A stretch of DNA of 64,000 nt, taken from NCBI GenBank assembly GCA_027422505.1, contig JAPQWV010000050.1:1612001-1676000 (forward strand). Reading direction: 5' to 3'. The translations under genes were made by a program, and so were the position numbers. Source of the stretch: Craterostigma plantagineum. Lineage: Eukaryota > Streptophyta > Magnoliopsida > Lamiales > Linderniaceae. The first letter of the stretch is position 1. Every line of letters begins with the position of its first letter. Below, one piece after another: positions 12,296-22,303 of the stretch. The notes below the pieces were generated by a model, which did not search any database, had not been told where the DNA came from, and was given only the letters and a program-made list of their open reading frames with translations.

Positions 12296-12537
12296 TGTTA
12301 GGAAATAATCCTTGTGATCCCATTTTCCTTTATTAGATTAGGAAAAGATTAGATTAGGATATGATTGTATTATCCTTTCCTTATTAGCGTAGGCTAAATT
12401 AGTCGCTGATTGTAGGCATTTATTAGTTTCCATGTAAACTTCTATTTAAGCAGTACAGAGGCTACAGAAACAGTAGTCGATTCAGCTTCACAAAACAAGA
12501 CCGTGTTCACTGTGTTCGCGTGAGTTTATTTCCAACA
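12296..12537 (+). repeat. 5' LTR of the complete copia element
   Basis: A 242-bp LTR, TG to CA, with a TATTTAAG TATA-like box near 12443. It appears identical to 16886-17127. Confidence 0.95.
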
Positions 12538-12539
12538 AC

Positions 12540-12551
12540 TGGTATCAGAGC
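12540..12551 (+). other. primer-binding site, tRNA-iMet
   Basis: TGGTATCAGAGC, complementary to the 3' end of plant initiator methionine tRNA, two bases after the 5' LTR. Confidence 0.9.
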
Positions 12552-12569
12552 GAGTTTCATCCAGGGACC

Positions 12570-15500
12570 ATGGGCGATGAGAGCAAGAAAGGCGATACCT
12601 CCGGCGCCGTGATCGTAGGCGATGGGAGCAAGAAAGCCGATGCCTCCGGCACCGTGATCCAGAGAGTGATTCGTGAGGTGGGCGGCGGGAATAGCTACCC
12701 CGTTCTCACCAAGACCAACTACTCTGACTGGGCGCTCATGATGAAGGTGAAGCTGAAGGCGAGAGCGTTATGGAACGCCATCGAGAAGGGCACTGCCGAT
12801 GAGCAGGAAGACATGATGGCGCTCGATGCGTTGGTGAGTGCGGTCCCGCCCGAGATGGTGTCGACGATCGGCTCCAAGGAGACGGCCAAGGAGGCCTGGG
12901 ACGCGATCGCGACCATGAGGATCGGGGACGATCGTGTGAAGAAGGCAACGGCGCAACAGCTGCGTCGCAAATTCGACCTCGCCTCGTTCAATGACGGCGA
13001 GACCGTTGAGGAGTTCGCGCTACGCCTCAATGGCATGGCGGCGCACCTCACCACGTTAGGAGAGGAGATGGAGGAAAAGGAGATCGTAGCCAAGATGCTA
13101 CGAAGTCTGCCTCCTCGCTTCAAGCAGATCGCGATTGCGATCAAGACCTTGCTCGATCCATCCACCATGACGGTCGCCGATCTCACCGGGCGATTGCAAG
13201 AGGCGGAGGAGGAGTTGAATGGACCCCCGGCGTCACTACAGCACGAGGGCAAGTTGTATCTCACTGAGGAGCAGTGGGACGCGCAACGAAAGAAGCGAGA
13301 GGCGGAGAACCACTCACGCGGTCGTGGCGCGAATAGAGGAGGCGGCCGACGCGGGCGCGGTCGTTGGCGAGCTGGCGAGTCGAGTGGGCCGGCTACTTCG
13401 AACAAGCGCGCAGGTGACGAGTGCCGAAATTGTGGGAAGCTGGGCCACTGGGCCCGGGAGTGCTGGTCGAAGCCCAAGAAGGCGCAGGCCCATGCAGTCC
13501 ACGAAGAGGAAGAGGCCTCACTTTGTCTCGCAAAGTGCTCTCCCATTCTCTCCCCACCGACGCTGCAATTGACGGCGACTTCGTCGACGTCGTCCATGGC
13601 CCAGATCGAGATCCGCGAAGAGAAGGTGTTCGCGCAGCTCGGGGAAGAAGAAGAGGAACGGGAGGCGGAGACGTGGGTCCTGGACTCGGGGGCAACCAAT
13701 CACATGTCCGGGTCTAGGACCGCCTTCTCGAAGCTCGACGTGGCGGTACGAGGCACCGTGCGTTTTGGCAACGACTCGGTGGCACGCATTGAAGGGCGGG
13801 GCACCGTCATCTTTGTGTGCAAGAACGGGGAGCTCCGTTCATTCGACGGCGTCTACTTCATTCCACGGTTGACGACGAACATCGTAAGTCTTGGCCAGCT
13901 CGACGAGGTCCGCTACAAGATCGAGATCGAAGATGGCGTGATGCGGATTCGGGAGCTCGGCGGTCAACTGTTGGCAAGGGTGACGCGCGAGGCGAACCGT
14001 CTATACCTTCTTCGGATCAAGATAGCATCGCCGATGTGCTTAGCGGTGCGCGGGCGCGGCGACGAGGTGGCATGCCGCTGGCATGATCGCTTCGGCCATG
14101 TCAACATGGCGGCGCTCCGGAAGCTAGCTCGGGAGGAGCTGGTGCGCGGACTGCCAGAGATCGGACAGGTGGACCAGCTGTGCGATGCATGTCTGGCTGG
14201 GAAGCAGAAGCGCACCCCATTTCCGGAGAAAGCGGAGTATCGTGCGAAGCAGCGACTTGAACTTGTGCATGGCGATCTGTGCGGGCCAATCACACCAGCA
14301 ACCCCAAGCGGCAACAGGTACTTCTTGTTGCTCGTCGATGACCTTAGCCGTTATATGTGGGTAGCCACTATTCCTACGAAGGATCGTGCTGCGGCTGCCA
14401 TCAAGGAACTCCAGGCACGGGCCGAGGGGGAGTCCGGGCTGAAGCTGGGGGCACTTCGGACCGATCGTGGTGGAGAATTCACGTCGATCGAGTTTGCGGA
14501 GTATTGCGCCGGAGAAGGGATACATCGCCAACACACCGCACCATATAGCCCACAGCAGAACGGCGTGGTCGAGCGACGGAATGGGACGGTGGTGGCGACA
14601 GCGAGGAGTATGCTCAAGGCGAAGGGGCTGCCGGGCTGGTTCTGGGGCGAGGCTGTGACCACCGCGGTATACATCCTCAACCGATGCCCGACAAAGAGCG
14701 TGGACGGCATGACGCCGTTCGAAGCATGGCATGGGAAGAAGCCGGCAGTGCATCATTTGAGGACGTTCGGCTGCATCGTCTACGTTCGGAACACGACGCC
14801 GCATCTGAAGAAGCTCGAGGATCGTGGCTGTAAGATGATCTTCATCGGCTACGAGCGCGGCTCCAAAGCGTACCGTGCTTACGACCCTATCACGAGGCGT
14901 GTCCACGTGACGCGCGACGTGGTGTTCGACGAAGGAGCACAGTGGGAGTGGGACTCTGTGCAGGTCGATGGCAAGCCGAACGGCAACGACGACGTATTCA
15001 CGGTGGAGTACTCGATCGCAAACCAGGGACCTTCGGTGGCTGATGGCACTGAGGAGGCACCTGGAATCACAAATGAGGAGGATGAGCTGACGCCGCCGAC
15101 ATCGCCTCATGGTGGTGGAGGAGCTGTACCTGCGGGATCCAGCGGGGCACAGGAGGTGGAGTTCGCCTCACCGCCGAGTGAGGCCGGCGAGCAATTGGAC
15201 GCCGACCACGACGACGACGCCCCTCTCCGGTTTCGAAAGATCGAAAACATCATCGGGCCGGCTTCGCCGCTTGGCTTCGCGCCACGGGCACTGATGACGG
15301 AGGAGCTCCACGCCATGAGCTCCGACGAACCTGCGTCGTTCGCCGAGGCGGAACGCAGCCCCAGCTGGAGGAAGGCGATGATGGAGGAGATGGACTCGAT
15401 TGAGGACAACCGGACGTGGTCTCTCGCCGACCTCCCGCCGGGCCGACGGGCGATTGGCTTGAAGTGGGTCTTCAAGGTCAAGAGGGACGAGCACGGGGCG

Positions 15501-16877
15501 GTGTCCAAGCATAAGGCACGCCTCGTAGTGAAGGGTTACGCACAGCGGCACGGCATCGACTACGACGAAGTGTTCGCGTCGGTGGCGCGGCTGGACTCGG
15601 TACGCCTGATCATCGCCCTCGCGGCGCACGAAGGATGGGAGGTGCACCACATGGACGTCAAGTCGGCGTTCTTGAACGGAGACCTGGAGGAGGAGGTCTA
15701 CGTCGAGCAGCCGCCGGGGTTTGTCATCACCGGCAAGGAGGACAAGGTGCTCAAGCTCCGAAAGGCGTTGTACGGGTTGCATCAAGCACCGCGCGCATGG
15801 AACGCGAAGCTGGACAGCACATTGTTGTCGTTCGGCTTCAGGAAGAGCCCATCGGAACACGCCATCTACATCAGGCAGAACGACGGCAAGCAGCTGGTGA
15901 TCGGGGTCTATGTCGATGACCTCGTGATCACCGGCTCCAACGGCGGCGACATCAAGTCATTCAAGGAGGAGATGGCGGCCGCATTCAAGATGAGTGACCT
16001 CGGGTTGCTTCACTACTACCTCGGCATTGAAGTGAAGCAGGACGCGAGGGGGATCTCGCTGAGCCAGGGTGCCTACGCCGGCAAGATCCTGGAGAAGAGC
16101 GGCATGGCAGGGTGTAACCCATGTCACGTACCCATGGAACCGCGCCTGAAGTTGAGCAAGCTCAGCACAGAGCCGCCGGTCGATGCGACGGCATACAGGA
16201 GCGTCGTCGGGAGCTTAAGGTACTTGGTCAACACTCGTCCCGATCTAGCGTTTGCAGTTGGCTATGTGAGTCGGTTCCTGGAGGATCCACGCGAGGATCA
16301 CCTCGCAGCTGTGAAGCGCATCCTACGCTATGTGGCTGGGACTCAAGATTGGGGACTCTGGTTCGGCAGGAGGGAGAAGGAGGAGCCCTATCTGACAGGC
16401 TTCAGCGACAGTGATTATGCCGGGGATGTTGATACAAGTAAAAGCACAACTGGCGTAATTTTCTTCCTCAGCGGCAGCCCGATCACCTGGCAATCCATGA
16501 AGCAGAAGGTGGTGGCTCAGTCCAGCTGTGAGGCAGAGTATATAGCAGCTGCTAATGCTGCTTGTCAAGCATTGTGGCTCGCTCGTGTGTTGTCTGAGGT
16601 GCAGGGAACAGCAGCAAGAGCGCCAATGCTGAGGGTGGACAATAAGTCTGCCATTGCTTTGATCAAGAATCCGGTACTCCACGGACAGAGTAAGCACATT
16701 CGAGTGAAATACCACTTCATTCGGGAAGCTGCAGAAGAAGGCTTGATTGGTGTAGAGTTCATCAGAAGTGAGGATCAACTGGGCGACATTCTGACGAAGC
16801 CGCTTGGAAGGATCAAGTTTCTTGAACTACGGGATAAGATCGGCCTAATCGATACCAATGGTGGACACAAGGCTTAG
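12570..16877 (+). CDS. copia Gag-Pol polyprotein, 1435 aa, intact
   Basis: This is the single polyprotein of the element. In order: a UBN2-type Gag (residues about 40-230); a basic RGGG-rich linker; a CCHC zinc knuckle (CRNCGKLGHWAREC, about 285-298); the aspartic protease VLDSGATNHM (about 370); an integrase with an HHCC zinc domain (about 505-540) and DDE core residues in the HGDLCGP, RTDRGGEF and NGVVERRNG segments (about 566-665); a reverse transcriptase from about 950 with YVDDLVITG near 1113; and an RNase H from about 1277 with SDSDYAGD and KSTTGVIF. No frameshift or internal stop is present. The coding region is visibly much richer in GC than its LTRs and the surrounding DNA, with many GC-ending codons. 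The long opposite-strand frames under it are shadows of this composition. Confidence 0.96.
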   Translation: MGDESKKGDTSGAVIVGDGSKKADASGTVIQRVIREVGGGNSYPVLTKTNYSDWALMMKVKLKARALWNAIEKGTADEQEDMMALDALVSAVPPEMVSTIGSKETAKEAWDAIATMRIGDDRVKKATAQQLRRKFDLASFNDGETVEEFALRLNGMAAHLTTLGEEMEEKEIVAKMLRSLPPRFKQIAIAIKTLLDPSTMTVADLTGRLQEAEEELNGPPASLQHEGKLYLTEEQWDAQRKKREAENHSRGRGANRGGGRRGRGRWRAGESSGPATSNKRAGDECRNCGKLGHWARECWSKPKKAQAHAVHEEEEASLCLAKCSPILSPPTLQLTATSSTSSMAQIEIREEKVFAQLGEEEEEREAETWVLDSGATNHMSGSRTAFSKLDVAVRGTVRFGNDSVARIEGRGTVIFVCKNGELRSFDGVYFIPRLTTNIVSLGQLDEVRYKIEIEDGVMRIRELGGQLLARVTREANRLYLLRIKIASPMCLAVRGRGDEVACRWHDRFGHVNMAALRKLAREELVRGLPEIGQVDQLCDACLAGKQKRTPFPEKAEYRAKQRLELVHGDLCGPITPATPSGNRYFLLLVDDLSRYMWVATIPTKDRAAAAIKELQARAEGESGLKLGALRTDRGGEFTSIEFAEYCAGEGIHRQHTAPYSPQQNGVVERRNGTVVATARSMLKAKGLPGWFWGEAVTTAVYILNRCPTKSVDGMTPFEAWHGKKPAVHHLRTFGCIVYVRNTTPHLKKLEDRGCKMIFIGYERGSKAYRAYDPITRRVHVTRDVVFDEGAQWEWDSVQVDGKPNGNDDVFTVEYSIANQGPSVADGTEEAPGITNEEDELTPPTSPHGGGGAVPAGSSGAQEVEFASPPSEAGEQLDADHDDDAPLRFRKIENIIGPASPLGFAPRALMTEELHAMSSDEPASFAEAERSPSWRKAMMEEMDSIEDNRTWSLADLPPGRRAIGLKWVFKVKRDEHGAVSKHKARLVVKGYAQRHGIDYDEVFASVARLDSVRLIIALAAHEGWEVHHMDVKSAFLNGDLEEEVYVEQPPGFVITGKEDKVLKLRKALYGLHQAPRAWNAKLDSTLLSFGFRKSPSEHAIYIRQNDGKQLVIGVYVDDLVITGSNGGDIKSFKEEMAAAFKMSDLGLLHYYLGIEVKQDARGISLSQGAYAGKILEKSGMAGCNPCHVPMEPRLKLSKLSTEPPVDATAYRSVVGSLRYLVNTRPDLAFAVGYVSRFLEDPREDHLAAVKRILRYVAGTQDWGLWFGRREKEEPYLTGFSDSDYAGDVDTSKSTTGVIFFLSGSPITWQSMKQKVVAQSSCEAEYIAAANAACQALWLARVLSEVQGTAARAPMLRVDNKSAIALIKNPVLHGQSKHIRVKYHFIREAAEEGLIGVEFIRSEDQLGDILTKPLGRIKFLELRDKIGLIDTNGGHKA

Positions 16878-16885
16878 GAGGAGAT

Positions 16886-17127
16886 TGTTAGGAAATAATC
16901 CTTGTGATCCCATTTTCCTTTATTAGATTAGGAAAAGATTAGATTAGGATATGATTGTATTATCCTTTCCTTATTAGCGTAGGCTAAATTAGTCGCTGAT
17001 TGTAGGCATTTATTAGTTTCCATGTAAACTTCTATTTAAGCAGTACAGAGGCTACAGAAACAGTAGTCGATTCAGCTTCACAAAACAAGACCGTGTTCAC
17101 TGTGTTCGCGTGAGTTTATTTCCAACA
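16886..17127 (+). repeat. 3' LTR of the complete copia element
   Basis: A 242-bp LTR, apparently identical to the 5' LTR. It is preceded by the AGGAGGAGAT polypurine tract and followed by the GAGGA target duplication. Confidence 0.95.
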
Positions 17128-17132
17128 GAGGA

Positions 17133-17732
17133 TTGATTTTTATGCGAGATTTTTACAAGTTTTGATGACCCACGTGATTTGTCTCGCCCCTAAACAAAGT
17201 CCCACACTTTTTGGTATCCTAGTGATTGTTTTAACATAGGTCTAACAAATAAATGAGGAAAAGCCCATACCTGATACCATACCATACGTGTAATTGCCTT
17301 AAAATGAGGAAAAATATCTTTCTTTTCTATGTTGGGCTCAAGTTTGGGCTTAAAAGTGTGTCTCCACCCATTATAATCATTCGGCCCTCTTTTATTGTTT
17401 AGCTACTCCTACGGCTCTATATTAATTTAGTTGGGCTCCATAATTGTGTGCCCATGTTATTTATTAGATTTAATTGATTTGGGCCAAGTCATTTAGGTTG
17501 AATATTATCATAATATTTGTTTGGGTCCTATTCTTTCATTCGACCAACTCATATGTTTTTTTCGCCATTTTATTTGGGGCCTTAATATTATTTTATCTAT
17601 CTAAATCATTTAGTCTCTCTATTGGGCCCAATTTCTTGCTTCTTTTGGACCCGTTCGAATGCTATTTCATTAATTTGAACATCTATAAAATTAATTACGC
17701 CTTAATCCCGTATTAAATTTACGGGTGTTACA
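17133..17732 (-). other. right segment of the outer element
   Basis: A T-rich, GGGCCCAA-containing non-coding tail of the outer LTR-type sequence, ending GGGTGTTACA. No coding content. Confidence 0.55.
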
Positions 17733-17737
17733 CTCTC

Positions 17738-19189
17738 TGTTACAAGAAATGATGCGGCCAAGCCTTAGACTTGTTATCAAACTTACGAAAAAAAGAGAAC
17801 TAACTAAATTTGACAAACATCAATAAGAAAATAAAATCTCTTCGTACCGTTCGAAATATAAGGAATTCTGAGGGTGTGATTGAAAGCTTTATTTTCTCTC
17901 TTCGAACTAAAATGAGGTTTTAGGAGCTCTACTTTGATGTTTCAGAAATCCGCTATGATGTTTTTTGCCCAATAATGAGCCATCTATTGAAGTATGTAGA
18001 ACTAAGATCCAATTTTTTAGGAGCTAGACTATGATTTCAAAATAAGGTTTTGAGAGCTTTACTATGATTTCGGAAAGTTGCGATGATGCTTCTTGTCTTA
18101 TTATAACTTGGGATCGATTCAGATATCATATCGTCCTCGTGGCTGAGCACTTCTGTAAGGTCAAAAGACTTGAGCCACGTGTCTTCTACTGAGTTATCTC
18201 TCAAGCAACACATAAAGGAACATTTTGTTTTGTTTTATATCATATAAATTAACAAATGACAAAAAAAAATGTACGCACTCTCATTAGATGACTCACTATT
18301 GGACAAGAATCATCATCCATGCTTTCCGAAATATCGCAATCCTTATTTTCTTCACATGATATTTCTAAGTTGAACGGAGAAAGTTAAATCAGATAAAAGA
18401 AATCAAGAGAGAATCCCCCACGTTAGTCTCCTCTCGATTCTTCGTTAGCATCGGCTGGAAGGAAAATACTCCAATTTATTCGACGTATACTTTGTCAGAT
18501 TTCTGTATAGGGTCATATTTTCCAAATCGAAAATAGGAAGAAACAAAATAAGTTGACAATTATGTATTTCAATTATCATTTGTATGGAAATTTACCAAAT
18601 GTCCATGGATAAATACAAAGCGTACATATGAATATCACATCTCGTTTGGAGAGTCTTTTGTTTTCACGAGAACTAAAAATGAAAAAATAAATTATAATAA
18701 ACTGGAGGTTGATTAAGCAAAATTTTGGATATTTTGAGCCGTTCAGAAAAAAAAAACACTAACACGATTCAGTAAATATAGAACACAATTGATGAAGGCT
18801 CTTCAAGATAAGAAAATTAAAAAGAACGACTCTATCAGTACTTTAATTCCAAAACTTTCAATTAAAAAATAGACGTGATGCAAACAATAATAGTTATATA
18901 TACCTCATTTTCATATTCACTTATAGTATCTTCCGAAAAGAGATCATCTTTCTCGACATTCTTATGACCGAGAGGTTTTTCAAAGTAATTGTGAAATACG
19001 CATCTTCTTACGGGGAGGAGCACGTCTCGAATTCCTATCCAAAAAGAGAACTTGTAGAAAAGATCATCCAAGCCCAAGAAAGCGAACTTCTCAAGCTTAA
19101 AATATTATTTTTCAAAGAATGATAGAAGTGGAATTGTTACCAACTAAAAAACGTTCATCTAGTAAGCAAAATTCGACGACTATTGATTA
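17738..19189. other. intergenic, AT-rich
   Basis: No gene recognised. Bases 17880-18100 carry loose repeats of TTTTAGGAGCT and CTATGATTTC. The open frame at 18862-19077 on the minus strand has no family motif. Confidence 0.4.
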
Positions 19190-19440
19190 TCACTACGATT
19201 ATTTCGAAAATCCTGGATATCGAAATTCCCAATCCTGACTTATGAAAATCCTGAATTTCGAAATTCCTAATTATGAAAATCATGAGTTTCGACACTCTCA
19301 GTTCCGGGAATCCTGGATTATGAAAATCACTCTTTCGAAAATCTCAATTACAAAAATCCTGGATTTCAAAAATTTCACTTACAGAAATTCTGAGTTTCGA
19401 AAATTTTGCTTATGAAAATGAAAGTCCTACTTAATTTACG
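19190..19440. repeat. minisatellite, about 25-bp units, copy 1
   Basis: Imperfect repeats built on TGAAAATCCTGAATTTCGAAATT. Near-identical material, followed by the same flank, recurs at 20420-20605. Confidence 0.75.
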
Positions 19441-19509
19441 CAACTTTAAATAAAAAATTGATTTTTTGAATCAAATTTGAATGAAGATGAAAAATATTCC
19501 TTCAAGTCG

Positions 19510-20257
19510 ATCCTAGACTTTTGTGACGGGGGATCATTAGCCGATCGAATAAAAGGTATATTCACGATCGTAATAACTGGTTAAAGATTGTAGTAGTTCT
19601 ATTTATGAAATATATATATTATTTATGGCATGATACGATGGATATTTTTATCGAGTTGGCATATGTATTTATGGTGCATATCGAGCGATCTCATTAGACA
19701 TCAATCTTTTGTTAATTTCAAGCCGGAGAACTTTTTATTAAAGGTACCTTTATTTCCTTTTTTATTGTCTTGGTTTGTTACTTAAAATACGATTATATAT
19801 ATATATATATATAATATATATATATATCTTGTACGTTTTTAGGGAGACAAAGTTATTGGGAGCTATATGGCATCGTTAACGGATGCGGTAGCCAGACCCA
19901 ACCTGATTAAAGCCATTTCTTTGTCGCACACCGAGCTTTCAAGGGAGTGACGTGTCCAACCTTGAAAGATTTATAATACGTCTATTTACGGTGCAACCAT
20001 TAGATGTGGAAGTTAAAGAGGATGGTCAAATATTGAGACCTCCGATCCAAAATCTCTTAGACATCGTGTCGTGTCTTCCGAGATGCAGAACGACCTAAGT
20101 GGCTTAATTTGACCGCACCTAATGTGCGATGTTTCGAATATGGTGGTGCACAGAAAGGTTGTTGAGCTTGTCATTCATTGTCTACAGCCAAAGTTAGAAG
20201 ATCGTCCGTCGGCAGATGCAGTCGTTGATGAGTTGAACAGAATCCCTAAGATATATA
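19510..20257 (+). pseudogene. kinase pseudogene, C-lobe fragments
   Basis: Scattered pieces of a plant protein kinase lie in order on the plus strand. DFCDGGSLADRIKG (about 19516-19557) is the hinge and helix D. A piece with LAYVFMVH and NFKPENFLLK (about 19655-19745) is helix E and the catalytic-loop region, with HRD lost. KVVELVIHCLQPKLEDRPSA (about 20150-20210) followed by VVDELNRI is subdomain XI with its conserved DRPS arginine. Frameshifts and stops separate the pieces, and a (TA)n run interrupts at about 19796-19828. It overlaps in domain content with the relic at 3986-4693, so the two are separate gene copies, not one gene split by the nested insertion. Confidence 0.6.
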
Positions 20258-20419
20258 CATACACTTATTTATTTATTTGTATGGTATACTAATAAAATTG
20301 TGATTTCATTTAGTTCTTTTTATTAAGGGTGATGAAGGTGATATATGATGGTGAAGAGAGAGTTCAACTACACCTGACATTGATGATCACCTATGTAGCA
20401 GTTAGGCTTACATTGTTTG

Positions 20420-20605
20420 ATACACTTATTATGAAAATCCTGAATTTCGAAATTCTTATTATCGAAATCATGAATTTCGACATTCTCAATTTGAAAATAC
20501 TGGGTTTTGAAAATCTCCCTTTCGAAAATCTCAATTACAAAGATCTTGGATTTCGACAGAAATCCTGGATTTCAAAAATTTTGCTTATGAAAATCCAACT
20601 TAATT
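20420..20605. repeat. minisatellite, copy 2
   Basis: Same unit as 19190-19440. Both copies are followed by AACTTAAT or TACTTAAT, an ATTTTTTG-like tract and TTCCTTCAAGTCGAT, so a block of at least 300 bp was duplicated in direct orientation. Confidence 0.7.
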
Positions 20606-20845
20606 CCGCAATATTTTTTTTTAAAAATAATTTTTTGGATCAAATTTTTGGATGATAGGTATTCCTTCAAGTCGATTACTATTATGAAAGGTTGGTTACC
20701 TTCGGCAATACAAACAACCGAAGGATGACAAAGGAGACGAGACAAAGAAAAGGTAAAAGACCATAAATCAAAGCTAACCACCACTATCAACAGACAAAAG
20801 GAAGCCGAGTCCATACGATCTCAATAAATGCAATTATCAAACACA

Positions 20846-21509
20846 TTATACAGAGAAGAGACAATTGTGATTGAATCTGTCAGCTTCTCCCTTGAGCTGT
20901 GGGCCCAGAACGAATATGACCCTCTTCAACACCGTCAACTCCGATAGCACCATCTCCGTCGCCCCATCCATTTTGACGTGATTGTCATGCCTTCGGAAAA
21001 CATCAGAATCAAAGGCACACACATCTACCAACACATGAGGCTGCAAGGTCCACCGATCGATGTGGCTCCACGCGACGCAGAAACGACCCCCGCCTCCGAC
21101 GAAAGCCAAGTCATTCCACTCCCATCTCTGCAATAGGCATAAACTTCTAATGGTAATAAACCGGGATACGGTAGACGTCGATATGGATCGAGCCCTTCTA
21201 CGGCGCACCCCAACCTATCAAGCACAAGCCATCCCCATCCATAACCAACATGAAACTCGGTACATCCTTGTGGGCAAATCCGTATTTTTCCCAGTACGGA
21301 TTGAGAAACCGAATGACACGATTGTGTACTTCGACATCGGCCTTTTCGTCAAACATTGTCTTGCGGATGAGCATTCTAACATCTCCGATTCAAATTTCCT
21401 TTCGAGCTCAATATATTGTCTTAAAGCTTCTTCCATCATCCCCAACCACAAAAGATGTTTTGTATACATAATGGTCATTAATTTTCCAAACTTGTATATA
21501 TCGCGTTGA
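20846..21509 (-). pseudogene. unassigned decayed coding block
   Basis: Two stretches read like former exons. One is a 58-codon frame at 21198-21374 with codon-like content, including FLNPYWEKYGFAHKDVP and VMDGDGLCLIGWG, which stays open for 16 more codons after its stop. The other is the frame at about 20860-21130, with AWSHIDRWTLQPHVLVDV. They lie in different frames on the same strand. I do not recognise the family. It may be the 3' part of the kinase or OB-fold relics just upstream on the minus strand. Confidence 0.3.
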
Positions 21510-21546
21510 GAAACTTCTGTAAGAAATAAAATTTTAAATTTATTTG

Positions 21547-22140
21547 TTAGAATAAATCAATTGATTTGTTTATCGTGGAAACATAGTATTTATTAAACAA
21601 GATAGTTAATTTTGAATGCACGTATACTTTTACGATATCTTTTATCGTGATATGGCATTGAGAGACAGCAAACTCATTTCCATATAGCATTCGCACTTCC
21701 ACTAATGAAGTCATATCACCCACTTTAACTTGGCCATCTTGCAAATTTGATAGGGATGTTAGATGAACCATATCGAATCGTCGAACTAGTACAACAGTCA
21801 ACATTTTAGGTACCTGTAACAAAAAATTTGCTGGTTTAAAATCAGAATATGAAAAGATCCAGGATTCTCGATGGCTGTGCACCAAGAACAATATGTATGC
21901 AACTTGTACCAAAATATCTGGCGTCCGATCCCACGATAGATAGTGCTCTTAAATATCAAGAAATAAAATTTTTCGTTATATTTCATCATACATAAACAAT
22001 GTTAAACAGAACTATATGTTTCGACGATAATTTGAACTTATCGACGAAACTAAGTAAGAATAATAGACAAATGAAACATGAAAATACATGCAGTTACAGT
22101 GTCCAGATTGCCACCTTCGCAGTAGTCCATGATAATATAG
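21547..22140 (-). pseudogene. kinase pseudogene, inverted copy
   Basis: On the minus strand, YIIMDYCEGGNLD (about 22130-22092) is a kinase hinge. It is followed by WDRTPDILVQVAYILFLVHS (helix E) and SDFKPANFLLQ (catalytic loop without HRD), then DGQVKVGDMTSL at 21730-21690, where DFG would be expected. It parallels the plus-strand relic at 19510-20257 piece by piece (LAYVFMVH versus VAYILFLVH; NFKPENFLL versus DFKPANFLL), so the two are paralogous copies in opposite orientation. Without the catalytic aspartate context it is not an active kinase. Confidence 0.55.
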
Positions 22141-22303
22141 AGTAAAACATTAAATCTCTAAATCCAAATTTCAAAAGACTAAAACTTTGTCATGACGAAT
22201 TATCATCATACCACGCAATTCCATCTATTTAACAAAGCAGCAATCGTTGGAAAAATATATAAAACACAAATGTATATATTAGAAATTAGACTATCTAATA
22301 TAC

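Larger units (their letters stand above)
12291..17132 (+). mobile_element. complete Ty1-copia retrotransposon, young
   Basis: The element is 4832 bp (12296-17127) between perfect GAGGA target duplications (12291-12295 and 17128-17132). Two 242-bp LTRs (12296-12537 and 16886-17127), both TGTTAGG to CCAACA, appear identical base for base. A TGGTATCAGAGC primer-binding site for initiator tRNA-Met is at 12540-12551, and a polypurine stretch AGGAGGAGAT abuts the 3' LTR. A single uninterrupted gag-pol frame fills the interior. All structural parts needed for autonomous copia transposition are present. It is inserted in the outer LTR-type element. Confidence 0.97.
5527..17737 (-). mobile_element. 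outer LTR-type insertion split by nested elements
   Basis: On the plus strand this unit begins TGTAGCATCCC at 5532 and ends GGGTGTTACA at 17732. Read on the minus strand it therefore starts TGTAACACCC and ends in CA, the common termini of plant gypsy-type LTRs. The pentamer CTCTC occurs directly outside both ends (5527-5531 and 17733-17737) and is the target-site duplication. Subtracting the nested MULE and copia leaves about 3.5 kb (5532-7697, 11559-12295, 17133-17732). No gag-pol coding is seen in that remainder, so it is a large solo LTR or a non-autonomous element. The left part holds a GGCACCAACC array. Boundaries are read directly; the gypsy assignment is inferred. Confidence 0.65.

Noticed and set aside
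12540..12551. tRNA-Met-like sequence (also at 34709-34721)
   Set aside because: It is the 3'-end complement used as a retrotransposon primer-binding site, not a tRNA gene.
12719..16778. Long opposite-strand and alternate-frame ORFs under the copia gag-pol
   Set aside because: High GC suppresses stop codons; the gag-pol frame carries all domains and the others carry none.
3986..20257. One kinase gene split by the 12-kb nested insertion
   Set aside because: The fragments on the two sides both contain the hinge and helix E regions, so they overlap in domain content and must be separate copies.
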